The notes: generated by a model not told the origin, from the letters alone. A DNA stretch of 56,047 nt from Pediococcus cellicola (GCF_001438655.1 NZ_JQBR01000013.1:929-56975), one strand, 5' to 3'. Positions 46,715 to 55,962 are shown, counted from the first letter of the stretch. Numbers and translations are program-made.

Positions 46715-49273
46715 CTATATATATGATTTCAGCAACTGATACATTAGCGATATTTCATAATCGTCAACTTTGAAATTGTATTTTATTTCAATTCCTTTAA
46801 AAATAGCGTGTGAGACAGAAAAAAATTCTTTTTCTTGTTCATTGTTTAGAGGAATTTCAGTATACTCATTATCTTTATGCGAACGAATTAACATTCGCTC
46901 AATCATTAAAGACAAGTGCATATAGAGATTCAAGCGAACTTTTCCTTCAAATTCGGCTTGATAATAATCCTGATATTTCGCAGTGATTTGTTGAGCCTCA
47001 TTAATGACGACATCAGGATTAAGAAACTGTAATCGATCCTTAATCCCCTCCAATGAAAAGAACTTAAGCAAGCTCTCCATTAGATGATCAACGTTTCCCG
47101 GCGTTTCTCCAGCCTCAATAAGCAATCTTTTTAGTTCCTGATAGCCTGGCTTTTCCATAATGTCATAGATATTAATAATGGAAATATCTAAATTTGTCTC
47201 AATATTTGTCGTTGTAATAACCAAATTGGTCTTATGAAAAAAGTCTTGTTCGTGCGTATCTAATGTATGTTGTAAATCTTTGTAATCCATCGTAATAATT
47301 TGTTCTTTGCCCGACAGGCTTTCTGCCATCATTTTTTTGATTTCCTCAGAAATACCTACCCCTGACATGCAAGATACAATTATATTATCTCGATCAGATA
47401 ATCCCTCATAATATTGAACTCCTGTTGCATCTCCAAATTTTTGGGCTGCTTTTGTAATCTGCTTGAAACTATCGCCTCTTTGGATGCGAATGCCAATATC
47501 TAAAGCCATAGCTGTCGTTAGATTATTTATAACGAGAAGCTCGTCATCTGATGAATGTTTAATTTCTTTAAACATTTGATTGAGTGATCCCATGTCAAAT
47601 AATACAAATATGCCATCTTTGGATTGCCCTTTTTGATTTAAATAATGTTGAACCTTCTCATTAATATCGTGTATTGAAACGTCAATTGGCATGTCAAAGG
47701 CCTCAAAGATATAATTTCCACAAAGATTATTTACGACACTCTGAATACTTGTAGCCGTATTTCTACCATGTGCCAGCAAAATACCAGTAAAATGAATACT
47801 CTCTAATTCAACACACTTATTTTGAAACATAAGTGGAAAACAAAATAAATCCATCTCCCGTATTGACCTTTTAAATGTGTGTAGGATAAATTGTCGGAAC
47901 AAATAAAAACAACGTGGGTATCTTTTTTTGAAAGATTTCTGTAACTCATTTTTACTCAGTTGTACCGTATCTTCATTAAATAATTCTCCCAAACTAAAAG
48001 CACTGGCAATTTGTTGAACCTTTTCCTCATCAAGATTAAGATCTACGCCATAACGTTCTCCTAAAAATTCCTTTAGATTCTTATAAACTTTAATTTTTAA
48101 ATCCTTTATAAGAACTTCATCTACCATTAATTTTGTAGCTTTCAACATCTGGTCCACCGCTAAGCTTAAGTCATCCAGACTGGACTCTCTGTTTAATAAA
48201 TTACTCGTCTTCTTCTGTAATTTTATTACTTGATCTTTGATCAAATCACTATAATAAGAAGTTTTTTCAAAGGAACTATTTGCGTTAATAAAAATAGTCG
48301 GTTCCCCCGGCTTTCCAACGAAAATACATTCATTTTCATCTACGTTTTCAAAACCAGAAGCACAAATCAATTGAACATCATTTTCCATTGCGCCTATATT
48401 ACCAGGCTTATCTGTACGTACTAGTCGATTAAGTTGATCCAGTGAAACTTCAATAGACCGTCCGGTTCTTTTAGCTTCATTACGAAATGCGTGAAAAACA
48501 AGTTCAAATCTTTCTATAAATGGCCTTCTTCTAAAAGCCGGCAAATCAATGTGCATTGGAACGCGCCGCATAAATGTTTTTAACATAAAATTATCAAGTT
48601 TTTCCGTTGTTGCAAAAATAAATCTTACATTTACCTTATGAGCTTCTTTGTTTTCTCCAAGAGGATAAAACTTTCCCGAGTCAAGTAATGAAAATAGCTT
48701 TTCTTGACTTTCAGTTGGTAGTCGATGAATTTCGTCTAAAAACAAATAGCCATTATTTGCTTGATCAACTAATCCTGGTGTGTCTTTATCGGCTCCAGTA
48801 AAAGCCCCTTTTTTGAAGCCGAATAAAATTGATGATAAAAGTTCCGGATTATTAGCATAGTCAGCTGTGTTAAGTACTACAAAGTTGGCATCTTTATTGA
48901 TTATCGTTCGCCGTTTTGCCTCTTCAAAGATAATCTTGGCCAAATAACTCTTGCCAATGCCGCTAGGCCCAGTAATTATTAGTGGAAATCCTTTCGGGGG
49001 ATAAATAATTGCCTCTGTACACTGCTTAATAATTTTGGCCAAACTACCGTTATAACCAATCACTTTTGAAAATTCAGTAACTTCACGCCTAACCATCCAA
49101 TATACCGGTCGTGTTCCCGATTTAACCAGTCTATTCTCACGATAAAGTTGTGAAAGATAGCTACTCACTACTCCCCTACTTAATCCTACTGAACTCGCAA
49201 TTTGTTGAGTTGTCAATTTATCATCAGGGTGTTCTTTTATTAAAAAGTTATATATATTATCTGTTGATTTCAT
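46715..49273 (-). CDS. levR: LevR-type sigma-54-dependent PTS regulator
   Basis: An 852-residue activator. Domains in order: winged helix (1-60, QQIASSVGLSRGVVSSYLSQ), AAA+ domain with Walker A GPSGIGKS at 102-109, the sigma-54 contact loop GAFTGA at 156-161 and Walker B LFLDEI at 177-182, then PRD1 (about 370-480), an EIIA-Man-like domain with the His in ILLAHGRNTAT, an EIIB-Gat-like domain with the Cys in VSCMSGVG, and PRD2 at the C-terminus. It is switched by PTS phosphorylation and activates the operon at 46596-42310. The host must carry rpoN. Confidence 0.93.
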   Translation of the reverse strand: MKSTDNIYNFLIKEHPDDKLTTQQIASSVGLSRGVVSSYLSQLYRENRLVKSGTRPVYWMVRREVTEFSKVIGYNGSLAKIIKQCTEAIIYPPKGFPLIITGPSGIGKSYLAKIIFEEAKRRTIINKDANFVVLNTADYANNPELLSSILFGFKKGAFTGADKDTPGLVDQANNGYLFLDEIHRLPTESQEKLFSLLDSGKFYPLGENKEAHKVNVRFIFATTEKLDNFMLKTFMRRVPMHIDLPAFRRRPFIERFELVFHAFRNEAKRTGRSIEVSLDQLNRLVRTDKPGNIGAMENDVQLICASGFENVDENECIFVGKPGEPTIFINANSSFEKTSYYSDLIKDQVIKLQKKTSNLLNRESSLDDLSLAVDQMLKATKLMVDEVLIKDLKIKVYKNLKEFLGERYGVDLNLDEEKVQQIASAFSLGELFNEDTVQLSKNELQKSFKKRYPRCFYLFRQFILHTFKRSIREMDLFCFPLMFQNKCVELESIHFTGILLAHGRNTATSIQSVVNNLCGNYIFEAFDMPIDVSIHDINEKVQHYLNQKGQSKDGIFVLFDMGSLNQMFKEIKHSSDDELLVINNLTTAMALDIGIRIQRGDSFKQITKAAQKFGDATGVQYYEGLSDRDNIIVSCMSGVGISEEIKKMMAESLSGKEQIITMDYKDLQHTLDTHEQDFFHKTNLVITTTNIETNLDISIINIYDIMEKPGYQELKRLLIEAGETPGNVDHLMESLLKFFSLEGIKDRLQFLNPDVVINEAQQITAKYQDYYQAEFEGKVRLNLYMHLSLMIERMLIRSHKDNEYTEIPLNNEQEKEFFSVSHAIFKGIEIKYNFKVDDYEISLMYQLLKSYI

Positions 49274-49290
49274 CTAGTATCCCCAAGCTT

Positions 49291-49320
49291 TAAGCACTAA
49301 CCTTTTGTTATAAGCACTAA
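49291..49320. repeat. direct repeat TAAGCACTAA upstream of levR
   Basis: TAAGCACTAA occurs at 49291-49300 and 49311-49320, exactly 20 bases apart, and a related inverted copy (ATGTGCTTAT) at about 49343. The same motif is in the hairpin before the sigma-54 promoter. It could be a LevR or autoregulatory site. Confidence 0.5.
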
Positions 49321-49510
49321 AGATAATTTCTTTAAGTTATCCATGTGCTTATTATAATTTTTATATGCACAACTTACAATTTAATTTTTCCGAAACAGAT
49401 CAATTCTGTAAGCACATTTTGTTTAAGTAAAAATGAACAAAAGTTAGTGTCCTAATTAAGGATATTAGAAATAAATTACCTAAGTGGCGACTTACCTAAC
49501 AGCATATATA

Positions 49511-49559
49511 AAAATGGCGAATTGTACTGTGTTTCATCAACTGCGTAATTCGCTATTTT
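49511..49559. terminator. terminator-like hairpin
   Basis: AAAATGGCGAATT and AATTCGCTATTTT flank a 23-base loop; A-rich on one side and T-rich on the other. No gene ends nearby on the plus strand. Beyond this and the repeats above, 49274-49640 shows nothing I can name. Confidence 0.45.
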
Positions 49560-49641
49560 GGATCACTATTTACAAAATCCAGCAAGTCTTCAGACACGTC
49601 TGGCTCAAAGAGTTTTTCCTAATCTTTTTTTAATCAAGCAC

Positions 49642-49670
49642 TTGACACACACATTCTTTCGTATAATAAT
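49642..49670 (+). promoter_or_regulatory. promoter of the T-box transcript
   Basis: TTGACA at 49642-49647 with AATAAT at 49665-49670 (17-base spacer); an overlapping TATAAT has shorter spacing. Confidence 0.65.
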
Positions 49671-49689
49671 ATGCTGTATCAAGTTAATA

Positions 49690-49971
49690 TATAAGCAAAC
49701 AAATAGATGAGTAAATTATTATTTTCTCACAGAGAACTGTCATTTTGGTGTAAGGCAGTAGGAACTAATAATTGAAGATGGTCTTAAATTAATGTTTTTT
49801 GCCACTGAGCTAAACAGTTAGGTGACAGCGGGTGCGTCCGATAATACGCTAGAGTATTCAAGCGTACTCGAAAAGGGATAACTTGTGAGAGTTGTTCAAA
49901 ATAAGGTGGTAACACGAAAAGCAATTTCGTCCTTAATCTATAGAAAGATTAAGGGTGAAATTGCTTTTTTT
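49690..49971 (+). ncRNA. T-box riboswitch leader
   Basis: The core T-box AAGGTGGTAACACG lies at 49903-49916, after the conserved GCGTCCGATAATACGCTAGA region (about 49834) and AAAAGGGATAA. The terminator is GCAATTTCGTCCTTAATC paired with GATTAAGGGTGAAATTGC (49921-49964) plus seven T residues; the antiterminator would pair the T-box with TCGTCC. Stem I begins AGAGA-ACTGTC...GGCAGT. The specifier region reads GAACTAATAATTGAAGA; by position CTA (Leu, 49765-49767) is my first guess, ACT (Thr) the second. No synthetase or amino acid transporter gene follows. Confidence 0.88.
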
Positions 49972-49987
49972 GTTTTAAATTAAAAAA

Positions 49988-50058
49988 TGGAGGTGAAGTT
50001 CCAGATCATAAAGCTCAACGTTATCAATTTAACGACTATATAAATAAAATCTGTTAAA
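49988..50058 (+). other. possible remnant between T-box and diacetyl reductase
   Basis: After the T-box terminator come GGAGGTGAA and a frame reading EVPDHKAQRYQFNDYINKIC, ending at TAA near 50058. In another frame an 18-codon ORF starts at ATG 49988. Either could be the trace of the gene the T-box once served. No family is recognised. Confidence 0.25.
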
Positions 50059-50113
50059 AATCAGATATTGTTACTAGCTGAATATTTTAAATTAGAGAAA
50101 AAGAGGAAAAAAT

Positions 50114-50884
50114 ATGAGTAAATTAGCTATTATTACAGGTGCCGGTCAAGGTATCGGCGAAGGTATCGCGCATCGCTTAGCCAAAGACGGTTATGCAATT
50201 GCTGTTGCTGATATCAACCAAAGTACCGCCAACAAAGTCGCACAAAGCTTACAAGACGAGGGATATTCTGCTAAGGCCTACTTAGTAGACGTCGCAAATC
50301 GCAAACAAGTTTTCCAATTAGTCGCTGATGCAGTTGCAGACTTAGGCGAACTTGCCGTATATGTGAACAACGCCGGAATTGCATTTATTGATTCATTTAT
50401 CGACTCCGATCCAAATGACGTCGAACGTTTATTAGACGTTAATCTCAAGGGAACTTATTGGGGAATTCAGGCTGCGGCCACGCAATTTAAAAAACAGGGC
50501 CACGGGGGACGCATTATCAATGCCGCATCCCTTGCTGGTTATGAAGCTTCTGCCTTACAAAGTGCTTATTCCGCTTCAAAATTCGGGATTCGCGGATTAA
50601 CACAATCTGCCGCCAAGGAATTAGCTAAAGACAAAATTACCGTGAATGCTTATAATCCTGGTATCGTACGCACGAAAATGCGAGACGCGATTGATGAAAA
50701 AACTGCCAGTCTCAAACATGAAACTGTTGCCCAACAACAGGCTAATTGTTTAAGTGAAATCGCTATTGGCCGGGAAGCAACTCCTGCTGATGTAGCTGAA
50801 GTGGTCGCCTGGTTTGCTTCTAAAGCCGCTGGCTATGTGACAGGCCAGTCTCTGCAAGTGGATGGCGGTATGCGATTCCATTAA
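50114..50884 (+). CDS. budC: diacetyl reductase / acetoin (2,3-butanediol) dehydrogenase, SDR
   Basis: A 256-residue short-chain dehydrogenase that reduces diacetyl to acetoin and acetoin to butanediol with NADH. Cofactor loop TGAGQGIGEG near residues 8-17, NNAG at about 87-90, catalytic SAYSASK with Tyr and Lys near 152-156, and a C-terminal TGQSLQVDGGMRFH. The combination IDSFIDSDPNDVERLLDVNL fits BudC. ATG follows AAGAGGAA. Its only upstream promoter in view is that of the T-box transcript. Confidence 0.88.
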   Translation: MSKLAIITGAGQGIGEGIAHRLAKDGYAIAVADINQSTANKVAQSLQDEGYSAKAYLVDVANRKQVFQLVADAVADLGELAVYVNNAGIAFIDSFIDSDPNDVERLLDVNLKGTYWGIQAAATQFKKQGHGGRIINAASLAGYEASALQSAYSASKFGIRGLTQSAAKELAKDKITVNAYNPGIVRTKMRDAIDEKTASLKHETVAQQQANCLSEIAIGREATPADVAEVVAWFASKAAGYVTGQSLQVDGGMRFH

Positions 50885-50964
50885 AAATATGATTACAGAA
50901 GTATGTACTGGGTGTGAAAACTAGAACACATTTTTTGATTTTAAGGTATCTGTTAATAGATAAC

Positions 50965-51615
50965 TTAAAACTGTCTTAGCCTTTTGTTAATTGCAAGATA
51001 TTCGTCCCTACTTGCTTGTTGGCTAGACCAGTGGGTAATATGCTCAACGCGAGCATCATAAATATTGAGCAACTTATATTTGCCTGAAGGCAGCAGTTCC
51101 TGGAACAAATTATTAGTGTCATTGCCACAAGTAAAAATGAATTTTGGTTTGATATGATCGATTTCATCTTGTAACACATGAGCAGCTTCAATGAGTTTAG
51201 ATCTATTTTCAGTCTTTTTAATATAGCGGAGTGCTTCTGAGCCTTTGGTTTGACGATAATTTTTAATCAGATCCGTCATATAACAACCCTCAAACTTTGT
51301 TCCCTGCAAAATGAGTAATGAATTATAATCATGCGTTCTGCGTGGCGTAATATCATGAAAGGCTGACCATGGAATATCAGGCGTGATGTCCTTTTTGTCA
51401 CGTTCTGAAAAATTAAGGCCAAGGTATATCGCATTACTGTTAAGGTGTGTTTTTCGGAAACTAGAATCCTCTAATAATTTATCGAAAGGATCTAACCGGC
51501 AGTCGCTAGCATGCATATGAGAATCTTGTTTAAGATCTTTGTGATTCCAAAGCGCCCAACTACTACAATCGCTATAATTTCGTTTAAGATATAAATATGT
51601 TTCATCTGTAATCAT
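50965..51615 (-). CDS. hypothetical protein, possible uracil-DNA-glycosylase-like fold
   Basis: A 216-residue soluble protein. AIYLGLNFSERDKKD near residue 62, PWSAFHD, GCYMTDLIKN near 110 and KPKFIFTCGNDTNNLFQELL near 157 recall the order of motifs in UDG-superfamily proteins (a GxNPS-like loop, a ..DL.. segment and a late strand). No catalytic motif is certain. ATG follows AAGGAAG. Monocistronic, bounded by a strong hairpin upstream. Function unknown. Confidence 0.6.
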   Translation of the reverse strand: MITDETYLYLKRNYSDCSSWALWNHKDLKQDSHMHASDCRLDPFDKLLEDSSFRKTHLNSNAIYLGLNFSERDKKDITPDIPWSAFHDITPRRTHDYNSLLILQGTKFEGCYMTDLIKNYRQTKGSEALRYIKKTENRSKLIEAAHVLQDEIDHIKPKFIFTCGNDTNNLFQELLPSGKYKLLNIYDARVEHITHWSSQQASRDEYLAINKRLRQF

Positions 51616-51688
51616 GAATTCGTCTTCCTTAGCTTGTTAAATTTCTAGGTAAATAAATCATAGCATAATTGAAACCGTCCAATCCAAA

Positions 51689-51730
51689 CAATAAGAGCCA
51701 ACCTTCAATTAAGGAGGTTGGCTCTTATTG
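51689..51730. terminator. hairpin upstream of the hypothetical gene
   Basis: CAATAAGAGCCAACCT and its exact complement form a 16-bp stem with a 10-base loop. It lacks a long T-run. It lies between the hypothetical gene and the PTS operon, both on the minus strand. Confidence 0.55.
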
Positions 51731-51749
51731 AAATACTGTGCGATACATC

Positions 51750-51802
51750 CCCTTGTAATTAACAAATGAAATTTGTATTATTTCATCTGTTAATTACAAG
51801 GG
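51750..51802. repeat. long near-perfect hairpin downstream of the PTS EIIA gene
   Basis: CCCTTGTAATTAACA and TGTTAATTACAAGGG (15 bp), then one A/C mismatch, then ATGAAAT/ATTTCAT around a 7-base loop. It probably ends the nanE-PTS transcript, though no T-run follows. Confidence 0.6.
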
Positions 51803-51854
51803 AACTATAGCACATTGAGAGGCTACTTTTTTGTATAAATCTAAAAATCGATTA

Positions 51855-52337
51855 TTATTTTAAAACTGCCTTTCCAACTTCATCACCAGCTTTTACTTTG
51901 CCTGAAGTATTCGTTGAAAAATTTTGAATAAGATCCATATTTGTCAAAATAGTAATTACAATCGGGTCTTTATCATGTTCAGTAATATAGTCAATATTCA
52001 TACTACCTAAAACATCACCAGCAGCTACTTGATCGCCTTCATGGACAGAAATTTTAAATGGTGCACCATTTAATTCTACTGTATCTAATCCCATGTGTAG
52101 TAAAATTTCTATTTTAGAATTTGTAACCAACCCAATCGCGTGCTTCGTTCTAAAAATACTTTTAATGGTTGCAGAAACTGGAGAAACAATTGTACTACAA
52201 CTGGGCCGAACCGCAAATCCATCACCCATTGCTTTTTCTGAAAATACTGGATCCGATACCTTTTCAATTTTCACAAATTCACCATCAACTGGTGCAAATA
52301 GCTTTACAGTTGAATCTTTCTTTTTAAAACCAAACAT
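51855..52337 (-). CDS. PTS EIIA component, glucose family
   Basis: A 160-residue phosphocarrier with His81 in ILLHMGLDTVEL and helper His66 in RTKHAIGL. ATG follows AAAGGAGAG. It supplies phosphate to the EIICB encoded 14 bases upstream, which has no EIIA domain. Confidence 0.92.
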   Translation of the reverse strand: MFGFKKKDSTVKLFAPVDGEFVKIEKVSDPVFSEKAMGDGFAVRPSCSTIVSPVSATIKSIFRTKHAIGLVTNSKIEILLHMGLDTVELNGAPFKISVHEGDQVAAGDVLGSMNIDYITEHDKDPIVITILTNMDLIQNFSTNTSGKVKAGDEVGKAVLK

Positions 52338-52351
52338 ATAACATCTCTCCT

Positions 52352-53854
52352 TTAATCATCTGTACCTAATATTTGATTAATTTCTTGACTAAGCAAATCT
52401 GCTCTGCCACCGAAAACGGCCTGAATTCCATCTTGTACTTTAAATGCAGCAGTAGCTCCAATACTTTTAATCGTTGCTAAGTCAACCGCTTCTGCATTTC
52501 TAACCGAAATTCGAAGTCTAGTTGCACAAGCTTCAACCGATTCAATGTTCGCAGCACCACCAAGTGCCTTAATGATTGTATTAGCATCATCTGTCAAAGT
52601 ACCATCACTTGATGTTACCGTGTTTATTGCCTGATCTCTATCACTTTCCATTCCCGGAATAGCGACTTTGAATTTTCGAATACAGAAGCTAAATACAACA
52701 TAGTAAACTAGGGCCCAAACAATACCCACAGGAATAACAAGCATCCAGTTAGTTTTACTTTCTCCTTGTAACACACCAAATAAGAGATAATCTATCAAAC
52801 CACCAGAAAATGAATTTCCTATTCGAATACTTAAAATATCTGCTATAAAAAATGAACATCCATCAAGAAAAGCATGAATAACGTAAAGCCATGGGGCAAC
52901 AAACAAGAAAGTGTATTCAAGTGGTTCTGTAATTCCTGTTAAAAATGAGGTCAACGCGCCACTTAGGTAAAGACCCCCAGATTTTTTTCGATTTTCCTTT
53001 GGAATTGCTCTATACATTGCAAATGCTGCCGCAGGTAGACCAAACATCATGGTTGCAAAACGTCCGGCAAAGAAGCGTGTTCCATAAGTAAATAGTCCTG
53101 TATGATTAGGATCCGCCAACTGTGCAAAAAAGATATTTTGGGCTCCAACAACAGTTTTACCTGCAACCGTAGCAGTGCCACCTAAAGATGTATACCAAAA
53201 CATTGGATAAATCGTATGATGCAAACCCACTGCTCCAGTAAGTCTCAGTAAGAATCCATATAAGAAAGTCCCAAAGCTACCCATATGGGCAATTTCAACA
53301 CCAGCTGATGTTAAAACATTTTGAATTGGTGGCCAAATGATAAAGAAAATTGCCCCTAAAATGATAGCCGCAAAAGATGAAACAATTGGAATAAACCGTG
53401 AGCCACCAAAGAAGCCTAAAAACTGTGGTAATTCAATTTTTCGATAGCGATTGTGCAGAAAAGAAACTGTACCTCCAACCACGATAGAACCTACCACCCC
53501 TGTATCAATAGTTGCGCCTTTAGCTGAAAACAACTGTAGTAAAGCACTAATAGTAGCAGTATATACTAGAAAAGCAACGCCGCCAGCCAATCCTGCAGTA
53601 CCTCGATCACCATTTGCCAACCCTACAGCCAAGCCAATCGCAAAAATTAAAGCAATATTCTCAAAAACAATATTACCAGCTGCATTCATTACTGTTAGTA
53701 TCGTCTGTAGCCATGCTTGATCTAAAAACGGATACGCATTTAATGCAGCTTTATTTGTTAACGCTCCACCAAGCCCTAATAGCAATCCAGCCGCAGGTAA
53801 AATCGCAATCGGCAACATAAAGGCGCGACCCAATTGTGAAAATTTTTTAAACAT
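52352..53854 (-). CDS. PTS EIICB component, glucose/N-acetylglucosamine family
   Basis: A 500-residue permease: an EIIC membrane domain starting MFKKFSQLGRAFMLPIAILP, with the substrate signature GITEPLEYTFLFVAP, and a C-terminal EIIB domain with Cys443 in VEACATRLRISV. The order CB is that of NagE/PtsG. The nanE gene 17 bases upstream makes N-acetylmannosamine the likely substrate. ATG follows GAAGGAA. Confidence 0.88.
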   Translation of the reverse strand: MFKKFSQLGRAFMLPIAILPAAGLLLGLGGALTNKAALNAYPFLDQAWLQTILTVMNAAGNIVFENIALIFAIGLAVGLANGDRGTAGLAGGVAFLVYTATISALLQLFSAKGATIDTGVVGSIVVGGTVSFLHNRYRKIELPQFLGFFGGSRFIPIVSSFAAIILGAIFFIIWPPIQNVLTSAGVEIAHMGSFGTFLYGFLLRLTGAVGLHHTIYPMFWYTSLGGTATVAGKTVVGAQNIFFAQLADPNHTGLFTYGTRFFAGRFATMMFGLPAAAFAMYRAIPKENRKKSGGLYLSGALTSFLTGITEPLEYTFLFVAPWLYVIHAFLDGCSFFIADILSIRIGNSFSGGLIDYLLFGVLQGESKTNWMLVIPVGIVWALVYYVVFSFCIRKFKVAIPGMESDRDQAINTVTSSDGTLTDDANTIIKALGGAANIESVEACATRLRISVRNAEAVDLATIKSIGATAAFKVQDGIQAVFGGRADLLSQEINQILGTDD

Positions 53855-53871
53855 AAGTATTCCTTCTTTCT

Positions 53872-54564
53872 TTACTTAAGAATCGCTGAGACAAACCGTT
53901 CTGCAATTTCCTTTGGCCGCGTAATTGCTCCACCAACAACAACACTAAGCGCTCCACACTTCAAAGCTTTTTTTGCCATTTGTGGATCATGAATTCGTCC
54001 TTCAGCAATCGTAGGAATGTTTGCCGACACTAAATCCTGTAGTAGTTGAAAGTCAGGACCTGTTTGAGTCTGACTTTCTTCGGTATAACCACTCAATGTT
54101 GTTCCTACAAAATCCACTCCATACTTATACGCTAATTTTCCTTCTTCAAATGTTGAAATATCTGCCATAAATAATTGATCAGGATATTTGAGTTTATTTT
54201 TTTGAATAAACGTTTGTACGGTAAGCCCATCGTGTCGAGGACGGTTTGTACAATCAAATGCAATTACGGCTACTCCAGTTTTCACTAATTCATCAATCTC
54301 TTTTTGAGTTGCTGTAATAAATGGCTTTTCAGGTAAATAATCACGTTTAATAATGCCAATAATTGGCAAATTTGTTACAGCTTGAATTTGTTTAATGTCG
54401 CGAATTGAATTGGCCCTGATTCCCTTTGCCCCAGCCTCCTCTGCAGCTTTAGCAAAAAGTGGCATTATACCGCCTTCCTTTGTATACATAGGTTCTGTTG
54501 GCAGTGCTTGACAAGATACAATTAGATTTCCTTTTACTTGATTAACAAAATCTTTTTTGTTCAT
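53872..54564 (-). CDS. nanE: N-acetylmannosamine-6-phosphate 2-epimerase
   Basis: A TIM-barrel enzyme of about 230 residues that converts ManNAc-6-phosphate to GlcNAc-6-phosphate. Typical blocks: [37 protein letters not shown] with the catalytic Lys, [21 protein letters not shown] and IAEGRIHDP, ending [17 protein letters not shown] 54564 follows GGAGG at 9 bases; the upstream in-frame extension to 54624 is not supported. First gene of the operon. Confidence 0.95.
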   Translation of the reverse strand: MNKKDFVNQVKGNLIVSCQALPTEPMYTKEGGIMPLFAKAAEEAGAKGIRANSIRDIKQIQAVTNLPIIGIIKRDYLPEKPFITATQKEIDELVKTGVAVIAFDCTNRPRHDGLTVQTFIQKNKLKYPDQLFMADISTFEEGKLAYKYGVDFVGTTLSGYTEESQTQTGPDFQLLQDLVSANIPTIAEGRIHDPQMAKKALKCGALSVVVGGAITRPKEIAERFVSAILK

Positions 54565-54614
54565 TTTCGTTTTCCTCCATTTTTTCTTTCTTTTGGATAA
54601 TAACTCCAAAAAGA

Positions 54615-54643
54615 AGAATAACACTTTGTTTCACTTTTGTAAA
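54615..54643 (-). promoter_or_regulatory. nanE operon promoter
   Basis: TTTACA (54638-54643) and TATTCT (54615-54620) are 17 bases apart on the minus strand. Confidence 0.7.
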
Positions 54644-54651
54644 CGCATTCA
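54637..54651 (+). promoter_or_regulatory. cre site, perfect match
   Basis: TTGTAAACGCATTCA matches the 15-base cre consensus WTGNAANCGNWNNCW with no mismatch and covers the -35 box of the nanE promoter, so CcpA repression is likely. Confidence 0.8.
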
Positions 54652-54720
54652 ATAAATTGTTTTTATTTATTAAGTTTGAAGTGTAATATAGTTGGTAGCA
54701 GATTATTGGAGGAAATTAAA

Positions 54721-55542
54721 GTGAATTATATAGAAAATATAAAGATACGTTATGAAGATTTAACAAAATCCGAGAAAAAAGTTGCTGATTACATTCTTTC
54801 CTCTGGGGAAAAAATCATTAACCAAACCTTAACCGATATAAAAAAATCCACCGGTGTGGGAGATGCAACAATTATTCGATTTTGTCAAAAGCTCGACTAT
54901 CAAGGCTTTTCTGATTTAAAAATTGCTATTGCAAAAGTCGCATTTGAAAAAGGTAGTGACGAAGAAGCGCCTGATTCATATACTGCTTTGGTTGGTAGTC
55001 GGTTGATAAACGCAATCAAGTCTACAATTCAATTGATCAATACAAAAGAACTAAATAAAGGAATAGAGCTTATTCGCAATTCCAAACGAATCTTTATTTT
55101 TGGAGTTGGTGCTAGTGGTGTTACGGCAGTGGATATGGCATCTCGTTTTCTTCGAGAAGGAATTCAAGCTGAGGCCATTACTGATTCTCACTATCAAGCC
55201 CAAAATGCGTCATTGATGACTTCTGAGGACCTGATTATTGCCTTTAGTCTTTCCGGACGTACCAAAGACACTTTTGATTCTTGTAGAATTGCTAAGGCAA
55301 ATGGCGCAAAAATTATTGTTATAACTAACCACTTACTTTCTCCAATTGCTAAAAAAGGAGATGCAGTTCTTCAAACTACTGTTGAAGAACTTCTAATGAA
55401 TGGCGGCTCACTTTCTGGAAAAATTTCTCAACTATGTATTTGCGACTTACTAATCACTGGGTATACCATTACATACCACATTAATTCTCTCAAAATACGC
55501 GAACAGGTTTTGCGTTCTGTCATTGATAAAGAAATTGATTAG
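54721..55542 (+). CDS. RpiR family transcriptional regulator
   Basis: A 273-residue regulator. Helix-turn-helix domain with LTDIKKSTGVGDATIIRFCQ and KLDYQGFSDLK; SIS domain with IFIFGVGASGVTAVDMASRF and IAFSLSGRTKDT. GTG 54721 follows GGAGGAA at 7 bases; an upstream TTG at 54676 has no site. Divergent from nanE and the PTS genes, so it should control them in response to a ManNAc or GlcNAc phosphate. Confidence 0.88.
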   Translation: MNYIENIKIRYEDLTKSEKKVADYILSSGEKIINQTLTDIKKSTGVGDATIIRFCQKLDYQGFSDLKIAIAKVAFEKGSDEEAPDSYTALVGSRLINAIKSTIQLINTKELNKGIELIRNSKRIFIFGVGASGVTAVDMASRFLREGIQAEAITDSHYQAQNASLMTSEDLIIAFSLSGRTKDTFDSCRIAKANGAKIIVITNHLLSPIAKKGDAVLQTTVEELLMNGGSLSGKISQLCICDLLITGYTITYHINSLKIREQVLRSVIDKEID

Positions 55543-55629
55543 TTACTAAGTCAAAAATTCTTGATCGCTTAGTGTTTCAGATTGATTATTATTTTTAATA
55601 ATTTTATTTTTAAGCTCGTTACTAAATTT

Positions 55630-55962
55630 TTAGTTACATCCCAAGATCACGTGTCGTCACACCGCCTGGAAGGTGAGTTCTTTGGTACTCAAGATTTGTA
55701 TGATGTTCCAAAACTAGTTCAACAAGGAAATCCAATTACTTATGTAGATGACAAACCATTACCGCCTTTCTTAATTATGCATGGTAACAAGGGGTGACTA
55801 GTCCCATTTGAACAAAGTGTTTTATTTTACAATGCTTTGCGTGCCCATCATCAAAATGTAACTTTCTACAAGATTAAGTACAGCGATCATGGCACCGACA
55901 CATTTTTTGAACCGGAAGTACTGAAAATTACACTAGATTTTATAAATAAGTCACTAGCCTAA
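55630..55962 (+). pseudogene. alpha/beta hydrolase (esterase), C-terminal fragment with internal stop
   Basis: The frame reads SSHRLEGEFFGTQDLYDVP, then PPFLIMHGNKG, then a TGA at 55795-55797, and continues in the same frame as LVPFEQSVLFYNALRAHHQN, later SDHGTDTFFEPEVLKI, to TAA at 55960-55962. This is the C-terminal third of a BD-FAE-like esterase (the HGxxD acid region and the SDHG histidine). The N-terminal two thirds with the nucleophile are missing. The remaining bases to the window end hold nothing I can name. Confidence 0.75.

Noticed and set aside
54676-54720. N-terminal extension of the RpiR regulator from TTG 54676
   Set aside because: No ribosome site before it, and it overlaps GGAGGAA, which serves GTG 54721.
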